In this document: positions 39,809 to 47,375 of the stretch, in pieces
Position numbering within the stretch: the first letter of the stretch is position 1
Layout of the letters: every line of letters begins with the position of its first letter
NCBI GenBank assembly: GCA_964523755.1
Contig: CAZFYM010000007.1
Span: 5,431 to 69,430, forward strand
Length of the DNA stretch: 64,000 bases
From: Wenzhouxiangella sp964523755
GTDB taxonomy: Bacteria > Pseudomonadota > Gammaproteobacteria > Xanthomonadales > Wenzhouxiangellaceae
Direction of reading: 5' to 3'
Made by a program: the position numbers and the translations under genes
Notes under the pieces: model-generated
Seen by the model: only the letters and a program-made list of their open reading frames with translations
Database searches by the model: none
What the model was told of the DNA's origin: nothing

Positions 39809-41591
39809 TGGCATACCCTCGATCAGAATAAGTCGGGTTCTGGTTGGCTTGCCTGTCCACGCCCGAGTGCGGGCTGCGCATCGCCGCATGAAATGACAAG
39901 TGAAAGTCATGGCAGCCTTGACAGCTCAAGGCGACCGTTCGAGTTCGTTGGACCGGATCGTCGCGATGGCAATCCAGACAGGTTTCTATTCCCGGAATCA
40001 GGACATCCTGGCTGGAATCCGATGCTTGCGCAGCGTGGCACGAAGCGCACGCGATCGCATCGCCAAGCTGGTCGCGGCTGCGCGTCAGATGGACCGAATG
40101 ATTGAATTGGGAAAAGGGATACCAGTCGTCGGCCAGCTTGACCGGCCGAACCTGCCAACGTTCCAGAAACGGCCGCGACTGCTCCTCGGAAACTTCATGA
40201 CAAGTCACGCAACCGGAGCGTGAAAACTGGCTGACAGCTTCCCGAGCAGCAGACTGGCGCCCACAATCAAGCACCGTTCCCAGGCAACGCGTAGTCGATT
40301 CAGCCTGACCCGGTCGACGTCGTCCACGCTGGCCACCATCCCCGCTGAGTTCCGGGTCCGCATGTTTGCGAATATAGTGCTCTTCCAGAGCCAGCAGCGC
40401 GGCTTCAACATCGCCATGTGGCAACTGCCGACCGGGAAAATCGTCATCAAATGAAAGCGCATGACAACTCTGGCAAGCACCCTCCATGGTCACGGGTTCG
40501 AAATGCTCCCGGTCCTCGCTCAACGCATGGCAGCTCGCACACTCCAGCGCCTGACCCGTGCTGAGCGACTGAACCTTGTCCGGGTCGAGGTGCAGATCGT
40601 GGGGAAACTTCAGCTGTGAGGTTTCCCGCGCAGCATCGGAGGAATGCAGCAGCCGCTCGATTTGCCACTGCTCCCCTTCATTAACCGGTCGCAACAGCGC
40701 CAGACGAAACTCGGGATGGGTAGCACTGGAAAATCCGGCTACAGGATCGGGCAACGTGTTTGCGGCCAGAGCGGTCGCATGGCGTTCGGGGTTGCGATGG
40801 CAATCCAGGCACAGACCGGATTCATCGCGGACCAGTGAGGCAGGCTCACCGTGTTCCTTGTGGCAGCTGGCACAGCGAGTCGAATCAAGCCTGGCGACCT
40901 TTACATTTTGCGGGTTTACATGACCGGCCACTTCTGCATGACAATCCAGGCAAGCCACGTCCGGCGTACGCTGAAACAGTTTCATGTGACAAGTCTGGCA
41001 GTTGTTGCCGATCTCGGGCGAATGATGCACATCGGCCAGTGGGCCGGACAGCCACAGTTGATCGGATGGCAGGAATGCACTCTGGCGCAATTGATAACCC
41101 AGGTCCGACCAGAAGTATCCGGCCAGCGGAATGACGAGAAAAATGAACAGGACGGCGATCAGCAGCAGCCAGGCCGGACGACGCATGCTCAGTCCGACCT
41201 GGGACAGGTCAACGCGAAAATGGGTGGTCGATCCTAACGACTGGTCCTGTTCAATGGTGGTGACTTCAAGCACCGCAGCAAAACCGCCCGCAGGGCTGAC
41301 CACCGTAATGGTCTGTTTGCCAAGCACCAGGCTTTTTCCCAGCTTTAGCACACCCTGTTTGAGAGATACCCCGTCCAGGGAAATTATCGTCCCACCGACG
41401 GTCCGGAAGGTGAACTGGCCATCGGATCGCGCCTTCAGTTCCAGATGACGTCGCGCAACGGCAGGATCGAGCAACTGGATAATCTGATCACTACCATGAC
41501 CCACGCTGACGACAGCATTTTCCAGAATCTGCTCGTCGAGCTCTTCCTGTCCTTTTTGGTCCCTGTGAATATGGCGAACGAGAATCTGCAT
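39801..41591 (-). CDS. FHA-like domain, TM helix and decaheme cytochrome c in one chain
   Basis: 596 residues. Residues 1-115 look like a degenerate FHA fold: SVGHGSDQIIQLLDPAVARRHLELKA and GTIISLDGVSL stand where GR, S-x-x-H and N-G are expected, so phosphothreonine binding may be lost. A membrane helix (139-160) follows. The periplasmic part has ten CXXCH sites (CQTCH, CLDCH, CASCH, CLDCH, CASCH, CQSCH, CVTCH, CASCH, CLDCH, CQGCH). The chain thus links a cytoplasmic sensor-like domain to an inner-membrane-anchored electron wire. It sits 7 bp after the cytochrome b gene, its likely electron partner. Confidence 0.92.
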   Translation of the reverse strand: MQILVRHIHRDQKGQEELDEQILENAVVSVGHGSDQIIQLLDPAVARRHLELKARSDGQFTFRTVGGTIISLDGVSLKQGVLKLGKSLVLGKQTITVVSPAGGFAAVLEVTTIEQDQSLGSTTHFRVDLSQVGLSMRRPAWLLLIAVLFIFLVIPLAGYFWSDLGYQLRQSAFLPSDQLWLSGPLADVHHSPEIGNNCQTCHMKLFQRTPDVACLDCHAEVAGHVNPQNVKVARLDSTRCASCHKEHGEPASLVRDESGLCLDCHRNPERHATALAANTLPDPVAGFSSATHPEFRLALLRPVNEGEQWQIERLLHSSDAARETSQLKFPHDLHLDPDKVQSLSTGQALECASCHALSEDREHFEPVTMEGACQSCHALSFDDDFPGRQLPHGDVEAALLALEEHYIRKHADPELSGDGGQRGRRRPGQAESTTRCLGTVLDCGRQSAAREAVSQFSRSGCVTCHEVSEEQSRPFLERWQVRPVKLADDWYPFSQFNHSVHLTRSRDQLGDAIACASCHAAQASDSSQDVLIPGIETCLDCHRDDPVQRTRTVALSCQGCHDFHLSFHAAMRSPHSGVDRQANQNPTYSDRGYANE

Positions 41592-41598
41592 CGATCAG

Positions 41599-42483
41599 TT
41601 ACCAGTAAAGGAAAACTGTGATCACATGCACAACGAGCGCGGCCAGCAGCGCAACCGTCAGCGGAACATGAACGAAAAGCCAGATCTGCATCCGGCTGTT
41701 AAGGGAAATGTCTCGACGCAGCCGGCCAAGTACGGTACGGCGTCGCCCGAAAAAGCCAAGCAGTTCCTGGAGCACCAGCGTTTCTTCACGCTTGCCTGCC
41801 ATGGGAACAGCGGAGGCAAGATGATCAATGACGATACTCTGATCAGCATTTCTGACCAGCTTCGAGGCACTGTCACCGGCTTCGGGTTGCAGCACCATCG
41901 AGCGGTCAGCTCCGCGAAGCTGGGCGATCAGACCTCCGCCCAGAAGCGTACGATCCAGCGCGCTTTCCACCACGGCCCTGGTTTGAACGTTGCAGCGCTG
42001 AGCCAGATCGTGGATGCGCGAATCGATTTCATTGAGTTCGGTCAGCCACTCCTTGCGACGCCTGCCGGAACGAACCCGCACCAATTGCCGTGGATAGCTC
42101 AAATACATGTAAAGTCCGAACAAGCCGCTGACGACGACCGCAAGCATCAATACATAAGCAAGCGTATGCACATTGAGCCCAACCTGGAACGAGCTGTGCA
42201 ACGTCGCAATAACGGCAACACCGGAACCAAGATAGACATGAGCCGAGGTCCATCCCTGAACGGTCCCCATGGACGACCGGTAGGAGCGCTTGCGGATACC
42301 CAGAATCGACAGCCAGACGATCAGGGCCGCGCTGATACCACCGAGCGTATAGCCCTGCCAACTGCCACCGTTGGGCGGAAGTGTGCTGTCCTGGGTCAGG
42401 TAAATGGCGATACACAACGCCAACAGTAGAAGCACGACCCAGAGGTAGCGGCTGCCGCCATATTGCAGGAGATTTCTGTGCAC
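41599..42483 (-). CDS. Transmembrane cytochrome b-like protein with two H-x13-H pairs
   Basis: 294 residues. Membrane segments at about 13-30, 46-62, 82-97, 105-125 and 268-292. His82 and His96 lie 13 residues apart in one helix, and His272 and His286 have the same spacing in the last helix. That is the geometry of the two stacked b hemes in ferric reductase/NOX and related proteins. A soluble loop (about 130-260) separates them. It lies 4 bp after the FAD/Fe-S gene and 7 bp before the FHA-cytochrome gene. It should carry electrons across the inner membrane between those two. It has no flavin domain itself; the preceding protein supplies it. Confidence 0.85.
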   Translation of the reverse strand: MHRNLLQYGGSRYLWVVLLLLALCIAIYLTQDSTLPPNGGSWQGYTLGGISAALIVWLSILGIRKRSYRSSMGTVQGWTSAHVYLGSGVAVIATLHSSFQVGLNVHTLAYVLMLAVVVSGLFGLYMYLSYPRQLVRVRSGRRRKEWLTELNEIDSRIHDLAQRCNVQTRAVVESALDRTLLGGGLIAQLRGADRSMVLQPEAGDSASKLVRNADQSIVIDHLASAVPMAGKREETLVLQELLGFFGRRRTVLGRLRRDISLNSRMQIWLFVHVPLTVALLAALVVHVITVFLYW

Positions 42484-42487
42484 GACA

Positions 42488-45115
42488 TCAACGCTTCATG
42501 ATCAACTCGGGGAACCGCTCGGGCCCGATTCGAATGGCGGCTCCGGTAGGGCACGCCCGCACACAAGCTGGCCCACCCTTCAGATCCATGCAGCCATCAC
42601 ACTTGACAGCCTTGTACCCGGACTGCTCGCCCGCCGCCTTCATCTCGGCTTGCGACGATTCTTCACCCGGCCCTGAACCCAGCCCGAACAGCAGCCATGA
42701 CAGGATGCCACCTTGCTTATTCAGCTCCGGTGCCATATGAATCGCATCGTAGGGACAGTTAGTCTCGCAGTTTCCGCAACCGATGCAGGAGTCATCAATA
42801 AAAACCTCCCCACCAAGCGCACGATGAATCGCATCCACCGGGCAATCCTTCATGCAATGCGGATGCTCGCAATGGCGACATGAAATGGGTACCTGAACAG
42901 AGGCATGCGAGCTACCGCTGTTTCGATCGAGGCGGCTGATACCCCCGTGCGTATCAGCACAGGCCTTTTCGCAATTATCACAACCCACGCAAAGATCTTC
43001 ATCGATAATCATCGCGTTGGTCGCCTCGCCCAGGCCTTCATCCATGAGGAACGATATAATGCCGCCGCCCTCAGGCATGGAAGCCAGAAGCGTTTCCAGT
43101 TTAAGCTGATTCCTGGTCTCCTGCTGGATATTGCGGATACGTTGCGGATCCATCTTCAACAGTGCAAGAAACTCTGGCTGGCGCAACATGATGGTTTCGG
43201 TTTTGACGGCAGCGGTTGCCGTCTCGCGGCGAACCGGGTCCCCCATCAGCGCCATTTGACCCAGCATGCGTCCACTCTGCAGATGATCGATAGCGATGGA
43301 TGCGCCCTCAACCAATCTTGAGAGCGTCACCGTACCGCTGCGGATCAGATGCAGACAGTCGCCCGTTTCGCCTTCGCTATAGATCGTCTCGCCACTGGTA
43401 AACCGATTGAGCTCTGCCCTGCCAGCAATTCTTCTCAGCTCCGTGACTGGAAGTTCGGGTGCAAAATGCTTCTGCAGAGCGCGAACGCTGAAGATCCAGT
43501 CAATACCGTCCTTGACCTCCTCATTGGAGTTCATCACCTTGACCATCATCCGACGCGGCGTTTCAAGCAAGATGGTTTCCGGTCCGATTTTCGCGCTTCC
43601 GCTACGCGGGCGACCCGAGATCAGGCTCATCTCACCGAAAAACTGGCCTGGCTTGAGGGTATAAACCGGACCGTCGAGCTCATACTGGATTTGAACCTCA
43701 CCTTCGGCAATGGTATAGAACGTATTTGTGTATTCACCATCCCGATAAATCATCTCTCCTTCCCGGACAATCTGGGTTGCTCTGGGTGGCTGAGGCGGGG
43801 CCCGGTCGGCATCGGTGACGTGCTCACCGGCCTGTTCGAGTTCCTTCAGGTTTGCCCTGTGACGCTCGACAAGCTTGCGCCAGCGCTCTTGTTCGACGTT
43901 ACTGGCCTTGGATTGGGCTTCCTGTTTCGACGCTTCATCAGGGACGCTTGCAATGACGCGGCTTTCCAGTATCAGCTCCCGAAACTGCAGTGCGTTCATG
44001 CGCCGGAACATCGGCAAGCGCTGCTGGTAGAGGTCAAGTATCTCTTCCGGGTCGGCCAGGTAGGGCAGCCCGGCAAACTGCAAACGCAGCAGCTCATAAT
44101 CCACCGGCTTGACGTCGTTGCCGAGGATGTACTCGACGACATCATAGCCCTGATTCATGGCCTGCTTGATCAGCGGATAACCACCCAGCGCTCCGATGAT
44201 ATAGAGGCCGGGCACATTGCTCTCGTAGCGACTACTCAACTGGGGCAACGCTGTCGGCCGCTGGTCCGGGAAAGTCACACCACAACTTTCGACGAATCGA
44301 CGGGATGGAATCGATCCCAGCCGGGCAATGATTCGATGACAGGCGATTCGCTTTTCCCCCTCCGGTGTATCGAGCACGATGGCACCCAGTTCTCCGGCAT
44401 TACCCGGCGGCTCGACGGTCTTGACGCCGGTCTCATAGAAGCAATCGAACTCGAGGGCCGGATCGTTGATCGCTTTCAGGACAGCATTCAGGTTGCCTTC
44501 CTTGGCGCGGGCGAACTCGTTGCGCCGGTTGACAATAATGACTTGATTCTGTCTTGACAGGCCGAGCGCGTTTTCGATCGCCGCATCACCCGCCCCGACC
44601 ACGACAATGATCTCATCCCGGTAAGCCAGCGGATCATCGAGTTGATACTGGACTATTCCGCAATCGTCTCCGGCAACCCCGAGCTTGCGCGGATTCCCCT
44701 GGGTACCAATGGCCAGAACAACGTAGTCAGCTTCAATGATCTGACCGTCTTTCAGCGCGAGCCGAAAGTCGCCTTTCTCACCCGTGATGCCTGTAACTTC
44801 CGAGTCGAATCGGATATTGACCTTCTTTTCCCGAATACCCTGCTGCCACCAGTCGAGGATCGCTTCGCGAGTACCTGCTCTGAAGCGTAAGGGACTGCGT
44901 AAATCCAGAAAATGCGGCTCTGCCATCACATGCTTGCCTTTCTGGTAGCGATGAATGGTCTTGGCCGGCGCGTTGAAGGCTTCGAGGAGGATGTGACCGG
45001 CGGAGTGACTGGAGGCGAGTCGCTTTTGCTCATTGTCATGCTCAGCTGCCCGAGCGGCGGCACTTAGGCCACCGGGCCCGGACCCGACAATCGCGAGATG
45101 AAATCGATCAGTCAT
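42488..45115 (-). CDS. FAD/NAD(P) reductase fused to two cNMP-binding domains and four 4Fe-4S motifs
   Basis: 875 residues from the ATG giving MTDRFHLAIVGSGPGG; 39 earlier codons lack family character. Domains in order: thioredoxin-reductase-like FAD domain (GSGPGGLSAAARAAEHD), NAD(P) site (VVVGAGDAAIENAL), two cyclic-nucleotide-binding domains (FFGEMSLISGRPRSGSA; MLGQMALMGDPVRRETA), then ferredoxin repeats CVGCDNCEKAC, CRHCEHPHCMKDCP, CIGCGNCETNCP and CDGC...CVRACP. It should pass electrons between NAD(P)H and a membrane partner and be gated by cyclic nucleotides. It is the first gene of the seven-gene operon, with the cytochrome b 4 bp downstream. The first 286 bp upstream hold the divergent promoter region shared with the ECF sigma gene. 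Confidence 0.93.
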   Translation of the reverse strand: MTDRFHLAIVGSGPGGLSAAARAAEHDNEQKRLASSHSAGHILLEAFNAPAKTIHRYQKGKHVMAEPHFLDLRSPLRFRAGTREAILDWWQQGIREKKVNIRFDSEVTGITGEKGDFRLALKDGQIIEADYVVLAIGTQGNPRKLGVAGDDCGIVQYQLDDPLAYRDEIIVVVGAGDAAIENALGLSRQNQVIIVNRRNEFARAKEGNLNAVLKAINDPALEFDCFYETGVKTVEPPGNAGELGAIVLDTPEGEKRIACHRIIARLGSIPSRRFVESCGVTFPDQRPTALPQLSSRYESNVPGLYIIGALGGYPLIKQAMNQGYDVVEYILGNDVKPVDYELLRLQFAGLPYLADPEEILDLYQQRLPMFRRMNALQFRELILESRVIASVPDEASKQEAQSKASNVEQERWRKLVERHRANLKELEQAGEHVTDADRAPPQPPRATQIVREGEMIYRDGEYTNTFYTIAEGEVQIQYELDGPVYTLKPGQFFGEMSLISGRPRSGSAKIGPETILLETPRRMMVKVMNSNEEVKDGIDWIFSVRALQKHFAPELPVTELRRIAGRAELNRFTSGETIYSEGETGDCLHLIRSGTVTLSRLVEGASIAIDHLQSGRMLGQMALMGDPVRRETATAAVKTETIMLRQPEFLALLKMDPQRIRNIQQETRNQLKLETLLASMPEGGGIISFLMDEGLGEATNAMIIDEDLCVGCDNCEKACADTHGGISRLDRNSGSSHASVQVPISCRHCEHPHCMKDCPVDAIHRALGGEVFIDDSCIGCGNCETNCPYDAIHMAPELNKQGGILSWLLFGLGSGPGEESSQAEMKAAGEQSGYKAVKCDGCMDLKGGPACVRACPTGAAIRIGPERFPELIMKR

Positions 45116-45401
45116 CCCAATACTTTCACTCCTCCCGGCCGCGATCTGCGCGAGCTGCAGATCAGGCCCTGGCCAGAGTATCCAGTGGGACAGCCCCATT
45201 CGGACTGCCCACCCAGACCAAGCCATGTGCATGGAAAGCGCGCTCCCCCGACTTTCCGGCGCAAAAAACTATTCAGGCACCCGTCTCGCTGATGCAGCTT
45301 AGGCGATTGGACCGCGACCGGTCAAGTCAGACAGGCTGTAAGTAGTGAGAATAAAATGATTTCAATCTGTAACGGCAACCCGTCTGAGACGTTTATTGGA
45401 C

Positions 45402-45926
45402 ATGAAACGGCGATTCGAAAATCTGGTGGATGCGCATGGCGGTCGGCTGCTGCAGCTTGCGCGGTTTATGCTGAAAGCCCATTCAGAAGCCGAAGATGTT
45501 GTCCAGGACAGCCTGATCAAATTGTGGGGCTATCTGCCGCAGCTGGAAGCCGGAACGGAGCTGGGCTGGCTGATCACCTGCACCCGCAATGCCTGTCTCG
45601 ATCGCATTCGCCGTGACCAGCGGCAAGTCAATCTCCAGCGCCAGATTCACGCCATGGATCGCGAACTGAACGAGCAAATTGACTTTGATGATCCCGACAC
45701 TCTCAACCAGAACGACGAACGGGCGCGTCAACTTCATGCCGCGATTGCTGAATTACCTGAACCTGGACGTTCCCTGGTGATTTTGCGAGACATTCAAGAC
45801 GTGGATATCTCCACGGTCGCCAGAACGCTCGCCCTGACACCCAATCAGGTCAAGGTCTACACCTTCCGCGCGCGTCGTGCGCTGCGCCGTCAACTTGAAG
45901 AGGCCTGTCATGAACAAGTCGCCTGA
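45402..45926 (+). CDS. ECF sigma factor (RpoE-like)
   Basis: 174 residues from ATG 45402; an in-frame TTG two codons earlier is less likely. Region 2 is clear (LARFMLKAHSEAEDVVQDSLIKLWGYLP, then WLITCTRNACLDRIRR), as is region 4 (LPEPGRSLVILRDIQDVDISTVARTLALTPNQVKVYTFRARRALRRQL). It is transcribed away from the electron-transfer operon across a 286-bp gap, so it could control it. A small palindrome (CGTCTGAGACG) lies about 20 bp upstream. The next gene overlaps by 17 bp and looks like its anti-sigma factor. Confidence 0.92.
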   Translation: MKRRFENLVDAHGGRLLQLARFMLKAHSEAEDVVQDSLIKLWGYLPQLEAGTELGWLITCTRNACLDRIRRDQRQVNLQRQIHAMDRELNEQIDFDDPDTLNQNDERARQLHAAIAELPEPGRSLVILRDIQDVDISTVARTLALTPNQVKVYTFRARRALRRQLEEACHEQVA

Positions 45927-46437
45927 ATCCGATCGTATAAATCGCTCTGATACGCCGATTTCGCCAGACGCCATGGCCAGAGATCTTGCCCTCGAGGCGC
46001 GAATTCAATCAGACAGGCAGCCCATTGGCGACCGTCAACTGGCTGCTGACCGCAAACTCCGGACGCAGTTGGCACGCATTCAGCCGCCAACGCTTCCAGC
46101 GTCATTGCGCCAACACGTTTTGTCCCACACCCGTCGACCCATTCCGATGGGCTGGATGGCGCTTGCCGCTGCCATTGTGATGAGTTTGCTGATTGTCGCT
46201 GTCCTGCAGACCATTGACGACCCGGCAGCCATTGATCCCCAGGAACTCACGGCCAGTGACTGGACTCAGCTACACCTGGCACTCAGCACACTGGATGCCA
46301 GCGGCCGCCGCGTGGCCCAAGTCACCGGGCGCGAAGTCCGTCCGCATCTGAAGCGGCCGGATGTCCGGATCACATCCTTACCCGATACCGAGACGGTGTG
46401 GAGCTGGTTCCGCTCGTCCCTGCAATCAACTCGATAA
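45910..46437 (+). CDS. Putative membrane anti-sigma factor
   Basis: 175 residues from ATG 45910, with GAGG 6 bases upstream. A hydrophilic N-terminal part (about 1-75) would bind the sigma factor; one membrane helix (about 78-100, MGWMALAAAIVMSLLIVAVL) and a short periplasmic tail follow. It overlaps the ECF gene by 17 bp, the usual arrangement. No zinc-binding anti-sigma (ZAS) His-Cys-Cys pattern was seen, so the call rests on layout and topology. Confidence 0.72.
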   Translation: MNKSPESDRINRSDTPISPDAMARDLALEARIQSDRQPIGDRQLAADRKLRTQLARIQPPTLPASLRQHVLSHTRRPIPMGWMALAAAIVMSLLIVAVLQTIDDPAAIDPQELTASDWTQLHLALSTLDASGRRVAQVTGREVRPHLKRPDVRITSLPDTETVWSWFRSSLQSTR

Positions 46438-46462
46438 CCTCAACCCCCAGCTGGAGAAGCCC

Positions 46463-47026
46463 ATGAAACACATGAAATCCCTGATCACAAGCCTGGCCAT
46501 GGTGGCCACCCTGGCCACATCGTCCGTCTCGGCCCAGGGCCCGGACAGCGGGCTGTTCGATCTGTCCGGCCTGAGCGGCGAGCTCAGCCCCAAGGTCAAC
46601 ATCAACTTCGGGCCGGCCATGATGAGCGGCTTTGCCGAGGGCATGACGGCAACCAATCCGGATCTGGCCAGCATTCTGAATGGTGTGGCCGGTCTGCGTC
46701 TGATGGTGTTTGAAGATGTCGACACGGCGGGCCTTGAACCCGGCTTTCGCAACGCCATCACTGAGCTTGATCGCGCCGGCTGGACCCAGGCCATCCAGAT
46801 TCAGGATGACGACACCCTGATCGATCTGTTCATGATTGAGACCACTGAATTCGTCAAGGGCCTGGTACTGTTTCTGCGCGACGATGGCGACACCCTGATT
46901 CTGGCCAACATCCATGGCAATCTCGATCCGGGCGCAGTCGGTCGGCTGATCGCCAGCGGCAAGGCTGGCGACGGCTGGGATTTCGATAACTTTATCGGCC
47001 GGGACGGCAGCGACGACGACGCCTGA
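46463..47026 (+). CDS. Secreted DUF4252-like protein
   Basis: 187 residues from ATG 46463, with GGAG 6 bases upstream. The signal peptide ends near SVSAQG. The rest (GLRLMVFEDVDTAGLEPGFRNAITELDRAGWTQAIQIQDDDTLIDLFMIE, then GLVLFLRDDGDTLILANIHGNLD) matches DUF4252 proteins, found next to ECF sigma and anti-sigma genes in several phyla. It probably is part of the stress response output or the sensing of it, but the molecular role is unknown. The stem at 47051-47077 is its likely terminator. Confidence 0.82.
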   Translation: MKHMKSLITSLAMVATLATSSVSAQGPDSGLFDLSGLSGELSPKVNINFGPAMMSGFAEGMTATNPDLASILNGVAGLRLMVFEDVDTAGLEPGFRNAITELDRAGWTQAIQIQDDDTLIDLFMIETTEFVKGLVLFLRDDGDTLILANIHGNLDPGAVGRLIASGKAGDGWDFDNFIGRDGSDDDA

Positions 47027-47050
47027 ACCGTCATCCCGTCAACTTTCTTG

Positions 47051-47077
47051 AAGCATGGCCCCTCGCGGGTCATGCTT
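47051..47077. terminator. Stem-loop terminator after the DUF4252 gene
   Basis: 11-bp arms (47051-47061 and 47067-47077, with one G-U pair), a CTCGC loop and TATT after it on the plus strand. It also closes the decayed GGDEF fragment on the other strand. Confidence 0.7.
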
Positions 47078-47275
47078 TATTCAGAGCGCGTGGACGCGGT
47101 CGCCATGGCCATCCTGTTGCGTCCGTCGCGCTTGGCCCTGATAAAGCGCATGGTCGGCAAGAAGCACAATATCGTCGATCGTCTGACCGTGCTGATGAAT
47201 CCATCAGTCCGGGGTGCCCGGCAAAGCGAACCGAAACCCTTCACGATACCAATGAAAAGGTGCCCCGATTTCGTT
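47077..47275 (-). pseudogene. Decayed C-terminal GGDEF-domain fragment
   Basis: Across three frames on the minus strand one can read WYREGFRFALPGTPD, then DDIVLLADHALYQ, then AKRDGRNRMAMA before a stop. Together these resemble the end of a GGDEF domain (the usual L-A-D-x-A-L-Y-x-A-K-x-x-G-R-N-R). The frame changes twice, so it is a remnant, and the upstream part is missing. It accounts for most of the 349-bp gap before the intact TPR-GGDEF gene, which it does not overlap. Confidence 0.65.
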
Positions 47276-47375
47276 TTGCAGCCGGTTTTGTGCTGAAATA
47301 GTCGTTTCGCACCCTGGCGACAAATGTGCCAGAAATGCTGCCGCCACGAAAACGATCTCAAAAGGGGAAATCTGA

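Noticed and set aside
43349..44557. Long plus-strand frame (402 codons) opposite the reductase gene
   Set aside because: Antisense to a certain gene with cofactor motifs; no motif of its own.
45116..45232. N-terminal 39-codon extension of the reductase
   Set aside because: The FAD-binding start MTDRFHLAIVGSGPGG is at the usual place, and the extension is Trp-rich without family likeness.
45362..45390. ECF promoter (TGTAAC plus CGTCT) before the sigma gene
   Set aside because: The two boxes are about 7 bases apart, far less than the usual 16-17.
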